Notes: generated from the letters alone by a model not told the origin. Shown: positions 15,906 to 24,912, counted from the first letter of the stretch. The stretch is DNA of 64,000 nt from Rhodococcoides fascians A44A (GCF_000760735.1 NZ_JMEX01000001.1:1-64000), one strand, 5' to 3'. Numbers and translations: made by a program.

Positions 15906-16958
15906 TCATGATGTGGTCGAAAAGCTTTGCGCTAGAACAGTTGTGGCGTCTCGCACGGTCATCAGCCCTTGATTGTCCCCGTGGTGTTCGTATCCGATGA
16001 TGATGTCGATCCATCGATCACCGGTGCTGTCGAACTTGACCTGGGTCTGAAACTCGACGTACAGCGAGCTGTCCTGCAACACTCGGTTACGCAGGTTCAT
16101 GGACGCCTGTTGGCCGCGGACGGTGAACTGCGGTATCTCTCGGTTCCAAGGCAGAAGTGAGCCAGTGGGCGGATTGATCCAGTCCAGTGCGATGCCTGTG
16201 GTCAGATCGATCAGTGCACGTCCGACTCCCGGGTCGCTCTGCACAGCGAAGCGTTTGGCGACACTGAGCGCGTAGTTGGTGGTGTGAGGCCGAATGTCGG
16301 TTATTTCGTGCAGGATGCCCCTGAGTTCTGTCCGGCCATCGTCGTGGTGGTGAACGTTGATCATGCTGGCGTGGATGTTGCGCCCGATCCCCCGGCCGTC
16401 AGTCAAGCTGATGTCGGCCTGAAACTCTGTACGGGGTGCGCCTTCTCGAATTGACTCGATGTACAGCCCCAGGTCAGGTTGACGTGGGAAATTGTCGTAG
16501 AAGGAGAAGATGTTGTCGTGGCTGGGTCGCGACGAGGCGAGAGAGTCGACCGACAGAATATTCAGGTCGACACCCGGACCGTGATGAGTCAGGTTCGTGG
16601 CCATGTCGAAGGAAAACGCTTCTACGTTGCGAGCCGGAAGAATCTCTTCATCGACGGCACCGAGCCACACCTGGCATCCGTAAACTTCGTCGAGCGGACC
16701 GAATACCGGTCGCACGGCATAGCGGACCTCCGAGCCATCGGGCAGAGCCGTCCGGCCGTCGCAGGGAAGGCCGGACCGCTTGGTGGCTGTCGCCGCTTTG
16801 AGAACCGCGTCGGTGACGCCTGCGCTGTTGAAGCTGCTCCGTCGACGGAGCTGACTGAAGGTGCGTGAGTTGCCGGCCTCGAACAGCACGCTCACTGCGC
16901 CGTCTTGGAGCAGTTCCAACAGCATCCACCCAGATGACCTACGAGTGTCCCGACTCAT
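15906..16958 (-). CDS. PAS/GAF-like sensory protein (DUF5593-like)
   Basis: The 350-aa product starts at an ATG at 16958 behind AAGGAG, preferred over an ATG six codons earlier. It has no membrane helix. Strand-rich segments such as RYAVRPVFGPLDEVYGCQVWLG and a later LRGILHEITDI fit PAS-type sensory folds; the overall look recalls DUF5593 proteins of Rhodococcus, though this is memory rather than a search. There is no kinase or cyclase domain. It is coupled to the helical protein downstream. Confidence 0.5.
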   Translation of the reverse strand: MSRDTRRSSGWMLLELLQDGAVSVLFEAGNSRTFSQLRRRSSFNSAGVTDAVLKAATATKRSGLPCDGRTALPDGSEVRYAVRPVFGPLDEVYGCQVWLGAVDEEILPARNVEAFSFDMATNLTHHGPGVDLNILSVDSLASSRPSHDNIFSFYDNFPRQPDLGLYIESIREGAPRTEFQADISLTDGRGIGRNIHASMINVHHHDDGRTELRGILHEITDIRPHTTNYALSVAKRFAVQSDPGVGRALIDLTTGIALDWINPPTGSLLPWNREIPQFTVRGQQASMNLRNRVLQDSSLYVEFQTQVKFDSTGDRWIDIIIGYEHHGDNQGLMTVRDATTVLAQSFSTTS

Positions 16959-17012
16959 GGTGTCTCCTTCTTCCAATTCGGATCCGTGTAGCTCGGATCG
17001 ACGGCCCAGTAT

Positions 17013-17837
17013 CTAAACGGAGGCGACGAGGTGCGTCTCCTTCTGCAGGGCCTCCAATTGTGCAGCGTCGTGGGAGCAAAACACGCGGACGCCGGACGCT
17101 GCAAGGTCGCGGAACTGAGAATGGTTCTTGCGAACTTGGGCGCGGTCGGTCGCCAAAAGCATTTCCACTGCCTGAATTGCGTAGTTAGACAGGCGCTTAG
17201 GGGCGTGCGGGTGTATAGACGCCTGATTCAGGAAGGCGTCTCCGGCGTGGACGAGCCAACCTCGGACCGGATCGAGGACTGCGACAGCAGCGTGTCCGAT
17301 CGTATGGCCGGGCGTGGGGGCCAGGAAAACTCCGGACGTTCCGGACACCTCGGCCGTATTCAGGCCGAGCACGGTGTCGTTGAAAATTGAGTAGGTAACT
17401 GCATTCCGGATCGTCTCGGTGTGCGCCGGCCTGTATCGGATTCGTCCTCCACGTGTAAGGACGGGTTTCCGGGCTTCCATCAGTTCTGTCGCGGTGGTAT
17501 GCAGTCGTGCTGACGGGAAGTCTGCAAGACCTCCGACGTGGTCGTAATCGAGGTGTGTCGTAACGATGTCGGTGACGTCAGAGGAGGCAAACCCCAACTT
17601 TTCAAGCTGTTGCAGGGCGGACTCACCGGGGGCTAGATGTGCGCCTGCGAAGCGTGGGCTGTGCCCGAGTCGAAAGGTGGGGCTGAATGCATCGTCGATA
17701 CCCGTACCGATATCGACGAGGAGCAGCCCGTGCTCCATCTCGCACAGTAGGACGTGCGTCACGAGGGACAGACCTCGCCAAGGCGTGAACGAGCCGCAGT
17801 TCAGGTGATGAACTGTCTTCACGGCGCCTACGGGCAT
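17013..17837 (-). CDS. Metallo-beta-lactamase-fold hydrolase
   Basis: The product is about 274 aa from the ATG at 17837; a start at 17927 would add 30 residues without homology features. It contains THLDYDHVGG, the MBL signature in its H-x-D-x-D-H form. A downstream GHTIGH segment, an HAGDAF segment and a final CSHDAAQ segment supply further metal ligands. This lactonase-like subgroup (AiiA relatives) hydrolyses lactones or related esters, so quorum-signal or lactone degradation is possible but not shown. It is a monocistronic minus-strand gene downstream of a variable intergenic stretch. Confidence 0.8.
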   Translation of the reverse strand: MPVGAVKTVHHLNCGSFTPWRGLSLVTHVLLCEMEHGLLLVDIGTGIDDAFSPTFRLGHSPRFAGAHLAPGESALQQLEKLGFASSDVTDIVTTHLDYDHVGGLADFPSARLHTTATELMEARKPVLTRGGRIRYRPAHTETIRNAVTYSIFNDTVLGLNTAEVSGTSGVFLAPTPGHTIGHAAVAVLDPVRGWLVHAGDAFLNQASIHPHAPKRLSNYAIQAVEMLLATDRAQVRKNHSQFRDLAASGVRVFCSHDAAQLEALQKETHLVASV

Positions 17838-18004
17838 GAAGGATCTCGTTTGGGTAGCCCAGAGACAGGGGTCCATTTGGTCCTGCCGCAACACCGAGAC
17901 CGACGTCAACAAGTCCCGGGAACGCACCTATCTGTGTACGCGCATTACAATTATATCAGGTGCGGCTGGTCCGGTGGTGGCAGCTCGGATCGGGTGCTCA
18001 GACA

Positions 18005-18355
18005 ATGATGTCCGACATGAATCCCGCGGGGGAGATTTCTTTGGGTGAAGTGCTTATGGTCCTGGCCGCTGTCGTCTTCTTCTCTGCCTGGTTTGTTGGT
18101 GCTTACTGCCTAATGATCCGGCTGACTGTCCATTCCGGCCGCCCAGACGTCAGCTTGGCGCAGATCGAAGCCGACCTCGGCGGTAATGGACAGGAGACCA
18201 CCGGAGTGAGCGCGGATCGCGCTGCGAACTTCCACCCGTTCTCTCCGTCCATCGCAGACGAGGAACAAGAGCGAGCTGTCGCGGATCCTCCGTCGCCCGC
18301 GGTTGACCGGATCGACGAGGTGGCATCCACGGAAGTAGCAGACCGTCATCGCTGA
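18005..18355 (+). CDS. Small single-pass membrane protein
   Basis: The product is about 116 aa, with one hydrophobic helix near the N-terminus (LMVLAAVVFFSAWFVGAYC) and an acidic, disordered-looking cytosolic or outer tail. The start is uncertain: tandem ATGs at 18005-18010 have only a weak ribosome binding site. No family is recognised. It lies directly before the tandem 33-bp repeats. Confidence 0.45.
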   Translation: MMSDMNPAGEISLGEVLMVLAAVVFFSAWFVGAYCLMIRLTVHSGRPDVSLAQIEADLGGNGQETTGVSADRAANFHPFSPSIADEEQERAVADPPSPAVDRIDEVASTEVADRHR

Positions 18356-18365
18356 TGAATGACGA

Positions 18366-18431
18366 CGTTGAACTAGGGCGTATTACTGCCCCTATGGGCG
18401 TTGAACTAGGGCGTATTACTGCCCCTATGGG
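18366..18431 (+). repeat. Two perfect 33-bp tandem repeats with TGCCCCTATGGG cores
   Basis: The units at 18366-18398 and 18399-18431 are identical. Each ends in TGCCCCTATGGG, which recurs inverted at 18839-18850 just before the AT-rich tract upstream of parA. The arrangement fits a partition centromere or ParB/ParA operator (inference). Confidence 0.6.
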
Positions 18432-18643
18432 GTAGTCGTTGGCTCCCCCAAGGGTGCGTGCGTACAAAGGTGTCGCGTGCTCCCACTCCTCCCCCGGCTG
18501 GCCGTGTTTGCCGTCTCGTGTGCACTAAGTTGCGGAACTCGCGTTCAGCCGCCCCGAGGATGGGTGGTTTCGCAAGTCGATAGTGCGGTCTGATGCGAGG
18601 GTTTGCCGGGAGGAAGTTGGCGTCCCAGAGCTGCAAGTTGGAG

Positions 18644-18850
18644 CTATGGGCCATAGGGGCGGCCTGTGGACAGAAGGTATGCGGCAAGAGTTGATGGTCG
18701 CTGCGTCACTCATTGTGACTGCGTATGAGCTTGAGTCGACGCGGCGTCACTCCCCGCCTGCCAGGCACAAAATGGTTTGACGTGCACTTTCGTAGGCCAA
18801 CTTGCAGGTTGTTGCGAGTAGTTGCGAGTAGCCCTATTCCCATAGGGGCA
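18644..18850. repeat. Further candidate partition-site motifs upstream of parA
   Basis: CTATGG-G-CCATAG (18644-18656) is a perfect interrupted palindrome sharing the CCATAGGGGC core. GTTGCGAGTA is tandemly repeated at 18811-18830, and CCCATAGGGGCA (18839-18850) is the exact inverse of the tandem-repeat core. No convincing gene was found between 18356 and 19037. Confidence 0.5.
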
Positions 18851-18930
18851 ATTATATTATCTTATACTGTATAAGTAAATCTAGTGTATGCTGCACTAAG
18901 CTAGGCTACGTTAGCTAATATGTGATTAGA
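18851..18930. promoter_or_regulatory. AT-rich tract with palindrome upstream of parA
   Basis: This stretch is far more AT-rich than its surroundings. It contains the 15-base palindrome CTTATACTGTATAAG (18861-18875) and a TAGTG/CACTA inverted pair. It could hold the parA promoter and operator, or a duplex-unwinding element of a replication origin. Confidence 0.45.
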
Positions 18931-19037
18931 TAGGTCCATGGGGCCAGTGCTTATCCAGTGCCTGCTTCCCATAGCGGTGGCGTACAGCCCCTACATCCGT
19001 CCGCGCCCCTCGCATGAAAGGAAGAACGGGTTCCAAT

Positions 19038-19835
19038 ATGACTATTACCGCGATCGCGAATCTGAAGGGCGGGGTTGGAAAGACCACCGTCGTCAACGGA
19101 TTGGCGCATGCCGCCGCCAGTCTCCAGAGAACAACACTGGTGGTGGACGCTGACTCGCAGGGTAACTCGACGCGGCATCTGACTGGCTACACGGTCGAAT
19201 CACCACCCGAAGCGAGCTTTGCGGATGTCCTAGACCGCGATGTTGCTTGCCCGATCGAAAACGCGATTACGCATGCCACTCGTGAAGGTATTGATGTGTT
19301 GCCCAGCGGGTTCAGCGATCTGCAGGCGGTCATGGACACGTTGGTCGGGAAGACCGGAGGCGAGATGGCCGTCAACAGGGCGCTGAAGGAGGTCTCCGGC
19401 AAGTACCAGCACATCCTGATCGACTGCCGTCCGGCGATTGACCTAGTGTCACGAGGGGCCCTCTTCGCCGCAGACAACGTCCTGATTGTTGTCAATCCGG
19501 AGCTCGACGCTATTGACGGCTTCGATGCGATTCGGCAGTCGATCGACGACCTCGAGCAGTACATGAGCAAGGTGCTGCCGATAGCCGGGGTGGTTGTGAA
19601 CAAGATTGACGGGCGTCGGCAAGACCACGCCAAAACATTGGCCTACCTGAAGGATTACGTACGCGAGGCGGACATACCAATAGTCGGGGAGCCGATACCG
19701 ATGCTGACCGACATCAGCAAGCTCACCAACGTGGGCATGGGGCTTGACCAGCATCCGCGGCCTTCGGGGAGGATTCGCAACCTCCACGAGAACTTCGTCA
19801 AGATTCTGGACGCGACGAGAAGAGATGAAAAATGA
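19038..19835 (+). CDS. parA: ParA partition ATPase
   Basis: The product is 265 aa from the ATG at 19038; an ATG 24 bases upstream would add eight residues not typical of the family. It is a short, HTH-less (type Ib-like) ParA with deviant Walker A KGGVGKTT at residues 10-17, VDADSQGN (switch I/A') and LIDCRP (Walker B region). It drives segregation of the plasmid by ATP-dependent movement on the nucleoid together with a centromere-binding partner. Its stop overlaps the downstream small gene as ATGA. The repeats at 18.37-18.85 kb are the natural candidate centromere. Confidence 0.92.
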   Translation: MTITAIANLKGGVGKTTVVNGLAHAAASLQRTTLVVDADSQGNSTRHLTGYTVESPPEASFADVLDRDVACPIENAITHATREGIDVLPSGFSDLQAVMDTLVGKTGGEMAVNRALKEVSGKYQHILIDCRPAIDLVSRGALFAADNVLIVVNPELDAIDGFDAIRQSIDDLEQYMSKVLPIAGVVVNKIDGRRQDHAKTLAYLKDYVREADIPIVGEPIPMLTDISKLTNVGMGLDQHPRPSGRIRNLHENFVKILDATRRDEK

Positions 19836-20230
19836 GCAAGATCCCCGAACCGCAGCTCCCAGCGCCGCGAAGGGCTCGTAGTGCGTTCGCTCAAGGTAAT
19901 CCCGCGCCGGAGGAATCTCCCCGCGACGTCTCGACAGAGGGCAACTCGCAGGCAAGGTCGGCGCCGGTCAGGCGCCAGCCCGACGAGCCACGGGAGCGTA
20001 AAGAGCAGCGGTCGAAGAGGATGGAGGGCACACGCGACATTCTCCTGTCGATGCCGATCTCACAGAAGGAGCGGATGGAAGCAACCATTGCCCACACGCA
20101 GGCTTTCACCGGCGTGAAGCACCAGCAGGTGTTCATCCGCACCGCTGTGGAGCGGTTGTGTGAACAGCTTGAACAGCAATATAACCGAGGCGACCGTTAT
20201 GCAATGCCTCCGGTCGATCCACACCTATAA
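19832..20230 (+). CDS. Small ParB-type centromere-binding protein (RHH-like C-terminus)
   Basis: The 132-aa product is coupled to parA by a 4-base overlap. The N-terminal 65 residues are Pro/Arg/Ser-rich and probably disordered, as in small ParB/ParG proteins, where they stimulate ParA. The C-terminal half (ILLSMPISQKERMEA, then TGVKHQQVFIRTAVERLCEQL) has a strand-helix-helix layout consistent with a ribbon-helix-helix dimer. Position and size make it the partition adaptor; the exact family was not checked. Confidence 0.7.
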   Translation: MSKIPEPQLPAPRRARSAFAQGNPAPEESPRDVSTEGNSQARSAPVRRQPDEPRERKEQRSKRMEGTRDILLSMPISQKERMEATIAHTQAFTGVKHQQVFIRTAVERLCEQLEQQYNRGDRYAMPPVDPHL

Positions 20231-20562
20231 CCACCTACTGCCCATATGGGCGCTAGTGGTTAGCGACTCAATACAAGACAACGGGTGTTGCATCCCAAGC
20301 TATGACCAGTCCTGTTAGACGATCGTCTATCGAGACACCCAGTGCATAATTTCAGGTCGACGCCTAACCTGGCTGGCGGTGTGCTGGTAGATAGTGCTGC
20401 ATTTAAATCCTGTTTGATTGCGGAGTTCGAGACGAAGGGCCTCAGTGGACGGCAACCTGACTGGGAGGGCTACGAACGCCTTCATCCAGTTCGCCGCCGC
20501 CCTCGATGCACCGGCGGCTGCCTCGGTCTCGGAAACTTGAATGCTGCACTAGCATCGAGTCG
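20231..20562. other. Intergenic region with two palindromes
   Basis: GCCCATATGGGC (20240-20251) is a perfect 12-base palindrome shortly after the parB stop. TAGACGATCGTCTA (20316-20329) is a perfect 14-base palindrome. No supported gene lies here; the final part probably holds the promoter of the XRE-like gene at 20563. Confidence 0.45.
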
Positions 20563-21243
20563 GTGTCGGATCCATACGCGGTGCGATTGGGAATTATGGT
20601 GCGGCAACGCCGCACCGAGCTCGGCCTGACTCAGCGACAGGTCACCGCACGCGGCGGCCCTGCAGGCCCTGTGATCAGCAATGTCGAGCGCGCTGTCTCA
20701 TCGACGATTTCGGCGAGCACACTCGACAAACTAGATATCGGTCTCGGCTGGGCGGCGGGTAGTTCGGAGCGCGCTTTGACCGGCGAGGTTCCCCTCGTCG
20801 AGGACGTACCTGTGGACGCCGATCGCAGTCTCGTGCCGGACGGTTTCGTCGCTGTGCCGGCAACAGCGGTAGCGTCCCTTCTGAGCACTGTGCACGCGCT
20901 CGGCCGGCTCGTGAACGACGGCATCGATGTCGACGCTCTCGCCGAAGCACGGACACAGCTCACCGATCTGGATGCCACGCTCACACCGATCTATCACCGC
21001 TACCTGACGTACGTGATCGAAGACCACCGAGTACGCGAGCTCGAACTGCCCACGCACCTGGCGGTCGTCGACGCGCTTCTGCCCTCGCCGTCGATCACCG
21101 ACGATCCATCCTTGGCGGAAGAGGTTCGTTACCGGCGTTGGCTCGTCGGAGACACCGCGGGCCTGACAGCGGCCACGGTGGCGCGGTTCCGGGAACGCCT
21201 CGACGTGCGCCGCACACTGGCCAACACAGACGCAGATACGTAA
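20563..21243 (+). CDS. XRE-family regulator with C-terminal effector region
   Basis: The product is 226 aa from a GTG at 20563, probably leaderless or weakly led. An HTH at residues about 10-60 (RQRRTELGLTQRQV ... SNVERAVSS) is followed by a linker and a helical C-terminal region. The HTH has an unusual RGGPAGP loop, also present in the XRE protein encoded at 31631, so the two belong to one plasmid-specific subgroup. It may regulate neighbouring partition genes or alkB region genes; no operator was identified with confidence. Confidence 0.65.
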   Translation: MSDPYAVRLGIMVRQRRTELGLTQRQVTARGGPAGPVISNVERAVSSTISASTLDKLDIGLGWAAGSSERALTGEVPLVEDVPVDADRSLVPDGFVAVPATAVASLLSTVHALGRLVNDGIDVDALAEARTQLTDLDATLTPIYHRYLTYVIEDHRVRELELPTHLAVVDALLPSPSITDDPSLAEEVRYRRWLVGDTAGLTAATVARFRERLDVRRTLANTDADT

Positions 21244-21652
21244 ATGGTGGTCGTGCTGTGACACGGGGCGCCGCCGGTTGAAGTACGCCGAAACATCGCG
21301 CGAACAGTACTGAGAACGAGCGCTGCGCGAGGGGACCTGGTGGTCGCTTTCGCATGGTGCTCGGTCATGATGGCGGGTGTGAGGAAGGTGTGGACTGCGA
21401 CGCTGCTGATCGAGGGTAATGCCAGTAACTCGCGATGATCCTTTCCTTGCCGTATCGCGGTCCCGATGCCGCTACCGGGTCGAGATATGATCGGGCTCAG
21501 GTCAGGTACACCCATGACGATCCGGTGGGCCAACTAACGGTACTTCGACCAGCATCGAATTTGGGCGAAGAGTCTTCATCCATCCGCACAGGCGCTCCAG
21601 CCCCACTCGACTCCCATTTTGACGTGGCCGTCCGGTATTGCGTTCCTCCGGG
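21244..21652. other. Intergenic region without supported gene
   Basis: About 400 bases between the convergent XRE gene and the alkB operon. Frames on both strands lack ribosome binding sites and recognisable protein features. Confidence 0.4.
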
Positions 21653-21673
21653 ACCCGGGGCAGCTGCCCGGGT
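21653..21673 (-). terminator. Hairpin downstream of the alkB operon
   Basis: ACCCGG and CCGGGT arms surround the GCAGCTGC palindrome, with one bulged G, about 60 bases past the last gene of the minus-strand alkB operon. Confidence 0.5.
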
Positions 21674-21733
21674 AGCAATGAATTCGTCGACACCGTATCG
21701 GAGTGTGTGTTCTTTGGGGGTGCGAGTAAGGGG

Positions 21734-22315
21734 TTATCGGCGGTAGTTTCCGCGCATGCGGGCGGTGTCGTGTTCGTCGAGGGCGCAGATGTGGTGGTCG
21801 GGTCCGAGGACGTAGCGGTAGTGCACTGCCCGGCCGGTGGATCCGGTCATGACACCGAGCCTGATCACGAACTCTCCGAATCCCTGTGGTGCCAGTGCTG
21901 TGGCCCACCCGTCGGCTTCTGCGCCGGGTAGATCGACTGTCTTTCCGCTGTGGGTGTCGCGGGCGGCGACGGTGACGATCATCAGCCGCGACAGCTCGGG
22001 GTAGTGGCCGGTGAACTGGGTGAGGCGTTCGATGGGGATGTTGGTGGCCACCACCTGCACCTGCACCGATAACTGGCCATCGGAGGGGAAGACGGCGCTG
22101 GCAGGCCGGCCACCGGAATGCTCGCGGCCTTCGGTGGTCCCGGAATCGCTGGCAGCGAGGGTACGTAGCCGGTGCAGCACGGGGCCGTATCGTCGACACA
22201 CGCGTTCCCGAATCTCGTTCGACCCGGCGAGCCCGCCATGGTCGGCGTCGCTGCCGCTGCGGTTACTGTCGCTGCGGTTGCTGTCGTGGCCGGTGCGGTC
22301 ATCGTGTTCGGTCAC
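21734..22315 (-). CDS. Unknown protein coupled to alkB
   Basis: The 193-aa product starts at a GTG overlapping the alkB stop (GTGA). The first 35 residues are polar, with DSNRS repeats, and look disordered. The rest is soluble, with strand-rich stretches such as QVQVVATNIPIERL and a terminal VLGPDHHIC segment. Rubredoxin CxxC motifs are absent, so it is not the usual electron donor. Close coupling implies a function with AlkB, but no family is recognised. Confidence 0.6.
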   Translation of the reverse strand: MTEHDDRTGHDSNRSDSNRSGSDADHGGLAGSNEIRERVCRRYGPVLHRLRTLAASDSGTTEGREHSGGRPASAVFPSDGQLSVQVQVVATNIPIERLTQFTGHYPELSRLMIVTVAARDTHSGKTVDLPGAEADGWATALAPQGFGEFVIRLGVMTGSTGRAVHYRYVLGPDHHICALDEHDTARMRGNYRR

Positions 22316-23550
22316 GATGCTGGGCTGTCGGTCAATGCGGTGAGTCTGGTGTGGGCGCGGTGGCTACGTGGATCGATATTGACCCGTGCGGGGTCGAAGT
22401 CGTAGAAGGTGAGCAGTCGCCGGTCCATCACGTGCCGCCACAACGGGGGGACGAGGGCGCAGATGATCATGACGGCGTATCCGGCAGGTAGCTGCGGCGC
22501 GGTGTCGACGGTGCGCAGTGCTTGGTAGCGCCGTAGCGGATGCGTGTGATGGTCACTGTGGCGTTGAAGGTGGTAGAGAAACAGGTTCGACACGAGATGG
22601 TCACTGTTCCAACTGTGTTCGTGGGAGCACCGTTCGTACCGCCCGTCCGGGCGCCTGCGGCGCAGCAGACCGTAGTGCTCGAGGTAGTTGGCGGCCTCGA
22701 ACACGATGATCGCGACGACGGCTTGCAGGATCAGGTACCCGGTGATCGACCATCCGAACGCCACAATCAACACCCCGAAGAGCAGGACGGACAGTGCTGC
22801 AGCGTTGAACAGGTGATTGCGTGGGGTCCACCTAGACCGTCTCTGTCGGCGGAGGCGTTTCGATTCCAGCGCCCACGCCGAGACGAGGCCGCCGTAGACG
22901 CTGCGAGGCAGGAATCGCCAGAACGATTCTCCGAACCGAGCGGTAGCTGGATCGGCGGGGGTGGCGACTCGGATGTGGTGTCCGCGGTTGTGTTCGACGT
23001 AGAAATGCCCGTACCCGGCCTGCGCGAGACTGATCTTGCTCATCCACTGCTCGACCGACTCGGTTTTGTGGCCGAGTTCGTGGGCTGCGTTGATTCCGAC
23101 GCCGGCGACGACGCCGATCGTCAGGGCCAATGCTATCCGCTCGGGCACCCCGAGCGGGCCGTGCACCCACAGCCAGCACGCTGCGACCAATCCAGCGTAT
23201 TGCAGGGGGAGGAACAAGTAGATGCACCACCGGTAGTAGCGGTCTGCCTCCAACCCAGCTACTGCATTCTCGGGTGGGTTGGAGGTGTCGGTACCGCAGC
23301 ACAGATCCACCAGCGGGATGAGCACGCCCATTACGATGAGTCCGAGCGCCCAGAACAGTCCAAGCCCGAACACGGTCACCGCGCCCCACGCCAGGAACGG
23401 CGACAGCGGCACCAGCAATCCCAACGGCCACAGATACCGTTTACGGTCCCTCCACGACTCAGCTGCACTGCTGATCTTGTTGTTGCCGAATGAACCCGCT
23501 GTTTCTGGTTGGTTCGCAGGGCGCGCCGACGGTTCGATGCGATTGTTCAT
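22312..23550 (-). CDS. alkB: Alkane 1-monooxygenase (AlkB-type di-iron membrane hydroxylase)
   Basis: The product is 412 aa from the ATG at 23550, with GAGAGG upstream. It has about six membrane helices and all four His-rich signatures in order: HELGHK, EHNRGHH, NYLEHYG and LQRHSDHH. These bind the di-iron centre that hydroxylates medium/long n-alkanes at the terminal carbon, using electrons from rubredoxin and rubredoxin reductase. Unlike chromosomal rhodococcal alkB operons, no rubredoxin gene follows; instead an unknown coupled protein does. A divergent TetR-like gene suggests local control. Confidence 0.95.
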   Translation of the reverse strand: MNNRIEPSARPANQPETAGSFGNNKISSAAESWRDRKRYLWPLGLLVPLSPFLAWGAVTVFGLGLFWALGLIVMGVLIPLVDLCCGTDTSNPPENAVAGLEADRYYRWCIYLFLPLQYAGLVAACWLWVHGPLGVPERIALALTIGVVAGVGINAAHELGHKTESVEQWMSKISLAQAGYGHFYVEHNRGHHIRVATPADPATARFGESFWRFLPRSVYGGLVSAWALESKRLRRQRRSRWTPRNHLFNAAALSVLLFGVLIVAFGWSITGYLILQAVVAIIVFEAANYLEHYGLLRRRRPDGRYERCSHEHSWNSDHLVSNLFLYHLQRHSDHHTHPLRRYQALRTVDTAPQLPAGYAVMIICALVPPLWRHVMDRRLLTFYDFDPARVNIDPRSHRAHTRLTALTDSPAS

Positions 23551-23704
23551 TGAGTGAAATCCTCTCGTGGGCAACAGGGTCCACGTCAAGGGCGTGCACA
23601 CTCGTCTGTGTAACATCGGAAAAACATTGAATGATGTATCACTTTTCGTGCTGTGAAGCAGACCACTGCGGAATAGGTGACTGGATCAGGACGAGGTGGC
23701 TTCC

Positions 23705-24457
23705 ATGGCGACGACGGGTGTTTCGAGCGAGCAGATACAGGTCCGGATCTGCGAGGCGGCAGCGGTGATGATGCTCGATGGCGGCATCGATGCACTGTCC
23801 GGGGCGCTGGTCGCCGACGCCGCCGGGGTCACCAAAGCCCGAGTATTGCGCCGGTACACGAGTCGAGCGGAGCTGGTGTCGGGGATCTACCTGCACGGCC
23901 ATGCCCGCATCGCCGCCGTGTGCGATCGCCGGTCCCGCCGAACGGGCTCGGGGGTCGATGCGGTGGTGGCCTTGACCTACGACCTCCTCGAGCAGGCTTC
24001 CCTCGACCCCCTCGCCCGGGTGGTGCATTGTCTGGAAGCAACCCGATCTGCCTTCGAAACACACACCGACACCGACGTCTCGATAATCGGTGTGTACCGG
24101 CTGTGGCACGAGCATTTCTACGCATTGCTCCGCAGAGACGACGACTGCAGCGTCGACGAGACCGATGATGGGCGGGTCGTGGAGGTCGTCGAACTGCTGG
24201 TGGCGGCGGTGGCGGGATTCTGCGATCCCCGTCGTTTCTACGTGAGCACTCTGCGTGAGCGGATGGACCGATTGCATGTGGTGCTGGTGGCTGTGATTCC
24301 GACGTTGTACAGCGATACCGCTCGTGCCGAGCACATGCGGCACTACCTGACCCGAGTCCACGACGCCGTCGACCCCTCAACCGACACTCACACCCACACC
24401 AGTATCGGCACCGACACCGGCACCGATCTTCACCTCATGGGTCGGCCGTACAGGTGA
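23705..24457 (+). CDS. TetR-like regulator divergent from alkB
   Basis: The product is 250 aa from an ATG behind GAGG, with an alternative GTG nine bases earlier. The N-terminal HTH region (ALVADAAGVTKARVLRRY) matches TetR-type DNA-binding domains, followed by a helical ligand domain with internal acidic turns. The C-terminal 25 residues are a Thr/His/Asp-rich low-complexity tail. Its position divergent from alkB suggests it senses an alkane-derived or fatty-acid ligand and regulates alkB; this is inference. The stop overlaps the next gene's GTG start. Confidence 0.75.
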   Translation: MATTGVSSEQIQVRICEAAAVMMLDGGIDALSGALVADAAGVTKARVLRRYTSRAELVSGIYLHGHARIAAVCDRRSRRTGSGVDAVVALTYDLLEQASLDPLARVVHCLEATRSAFETHTDTDVSIIGVYRLWHEHFYALLRRDDDCSVDETDDGRVVEVVELLVAAVAGFCDPRRFYVSTLRERMDRLHVVLVAVIPTLYSDTARAEHMRHYLTRVHDAVDPSTDTHTHTSIGTDTGTDLHLMGRPYR

Positions 24458-24690
24458 GGGCACCGACCCGATCTCGGGTCATCGTGGTGTCGGGCCGAAT
24501 TCTGCTCGTGTTCTTGCTGTTCGGTGTCGCGGGGTGTCTGATCTCTCGAACCTGGATCGGGGCGTTCGTGTATTCGTTGTGCGCGGTCATCGCGTTCGTG
24601 ATCACCCGACGGGACAAAGGTGTCCGCGCGAGCGCTGCCGCGCCTGCAGTCGACCCGCTGCGGGCGAGGACGAAGGGGGCGGGGACGTAG
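24454..24690 (+). CDS. Small two-helix membrane protein (cassette 1)
   Basis: The 78-aa product starts at GTG coupled to the TetR stop. Two hydrophobic helices (about residues 14-30 and 36-50) are followed by a basic, Ala-rich tail. The same layout appears in the 76-aa product of 31390-31620, and each is followed at once by an XRE regulator. It may sequester or sense something for that regulator. No named family is recognised. Confidence 0.6.
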   Translation: MRAPTRSRVIVVSGRILLVFLLFGVAGCLISRTWIGAFVYSLCAVIAFVITRRDKGVRASAAAPAVDPLRARTKGAGT

Positions 24691-24912
24691 GTGATCGGGG
24701 ATCTGCAATCAGTGGTGGGGCGTAACGTACGCCGGTACCGACGCGAACAAGGGTGGAGTCAGAACACGTTCGCAGTTCATATCGGAATGCACCGCACCTA
24801 CGTCGCGGCGGTCGAGCGCGGTGAACGCAACGTCACCGTCGGGACGGTGGAGAAAATAGCCAACGGACTCGGCGTGGACCCGCTGATCCTGCTCTACGAC
24901 GCCGACCACTGA
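24691..24912 (+). CDS. Small XRE-family HTH regulator (cassette 1)
   Basis: The 73-aa product starts at GTG immediately after the previous stop. It is one Cro/C1-type HTH domain: GRNVRRYRREQGWSQNTF, then HRTYVAAVERGERN, as in typical helix 2-3 regions. With only a DNA-binding domain it probably works as a dimeric repressor. Its gene is co-transcribed with a small membrane protein and the TetR-like gene. Confidence 0.85.
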   Translation: MIGDLQSVVGRNVRRYRREQGWSQNTFAVHIGMHRTYVAAVERGERNVTVGTVEKIANGLGVDPLILLYDADH

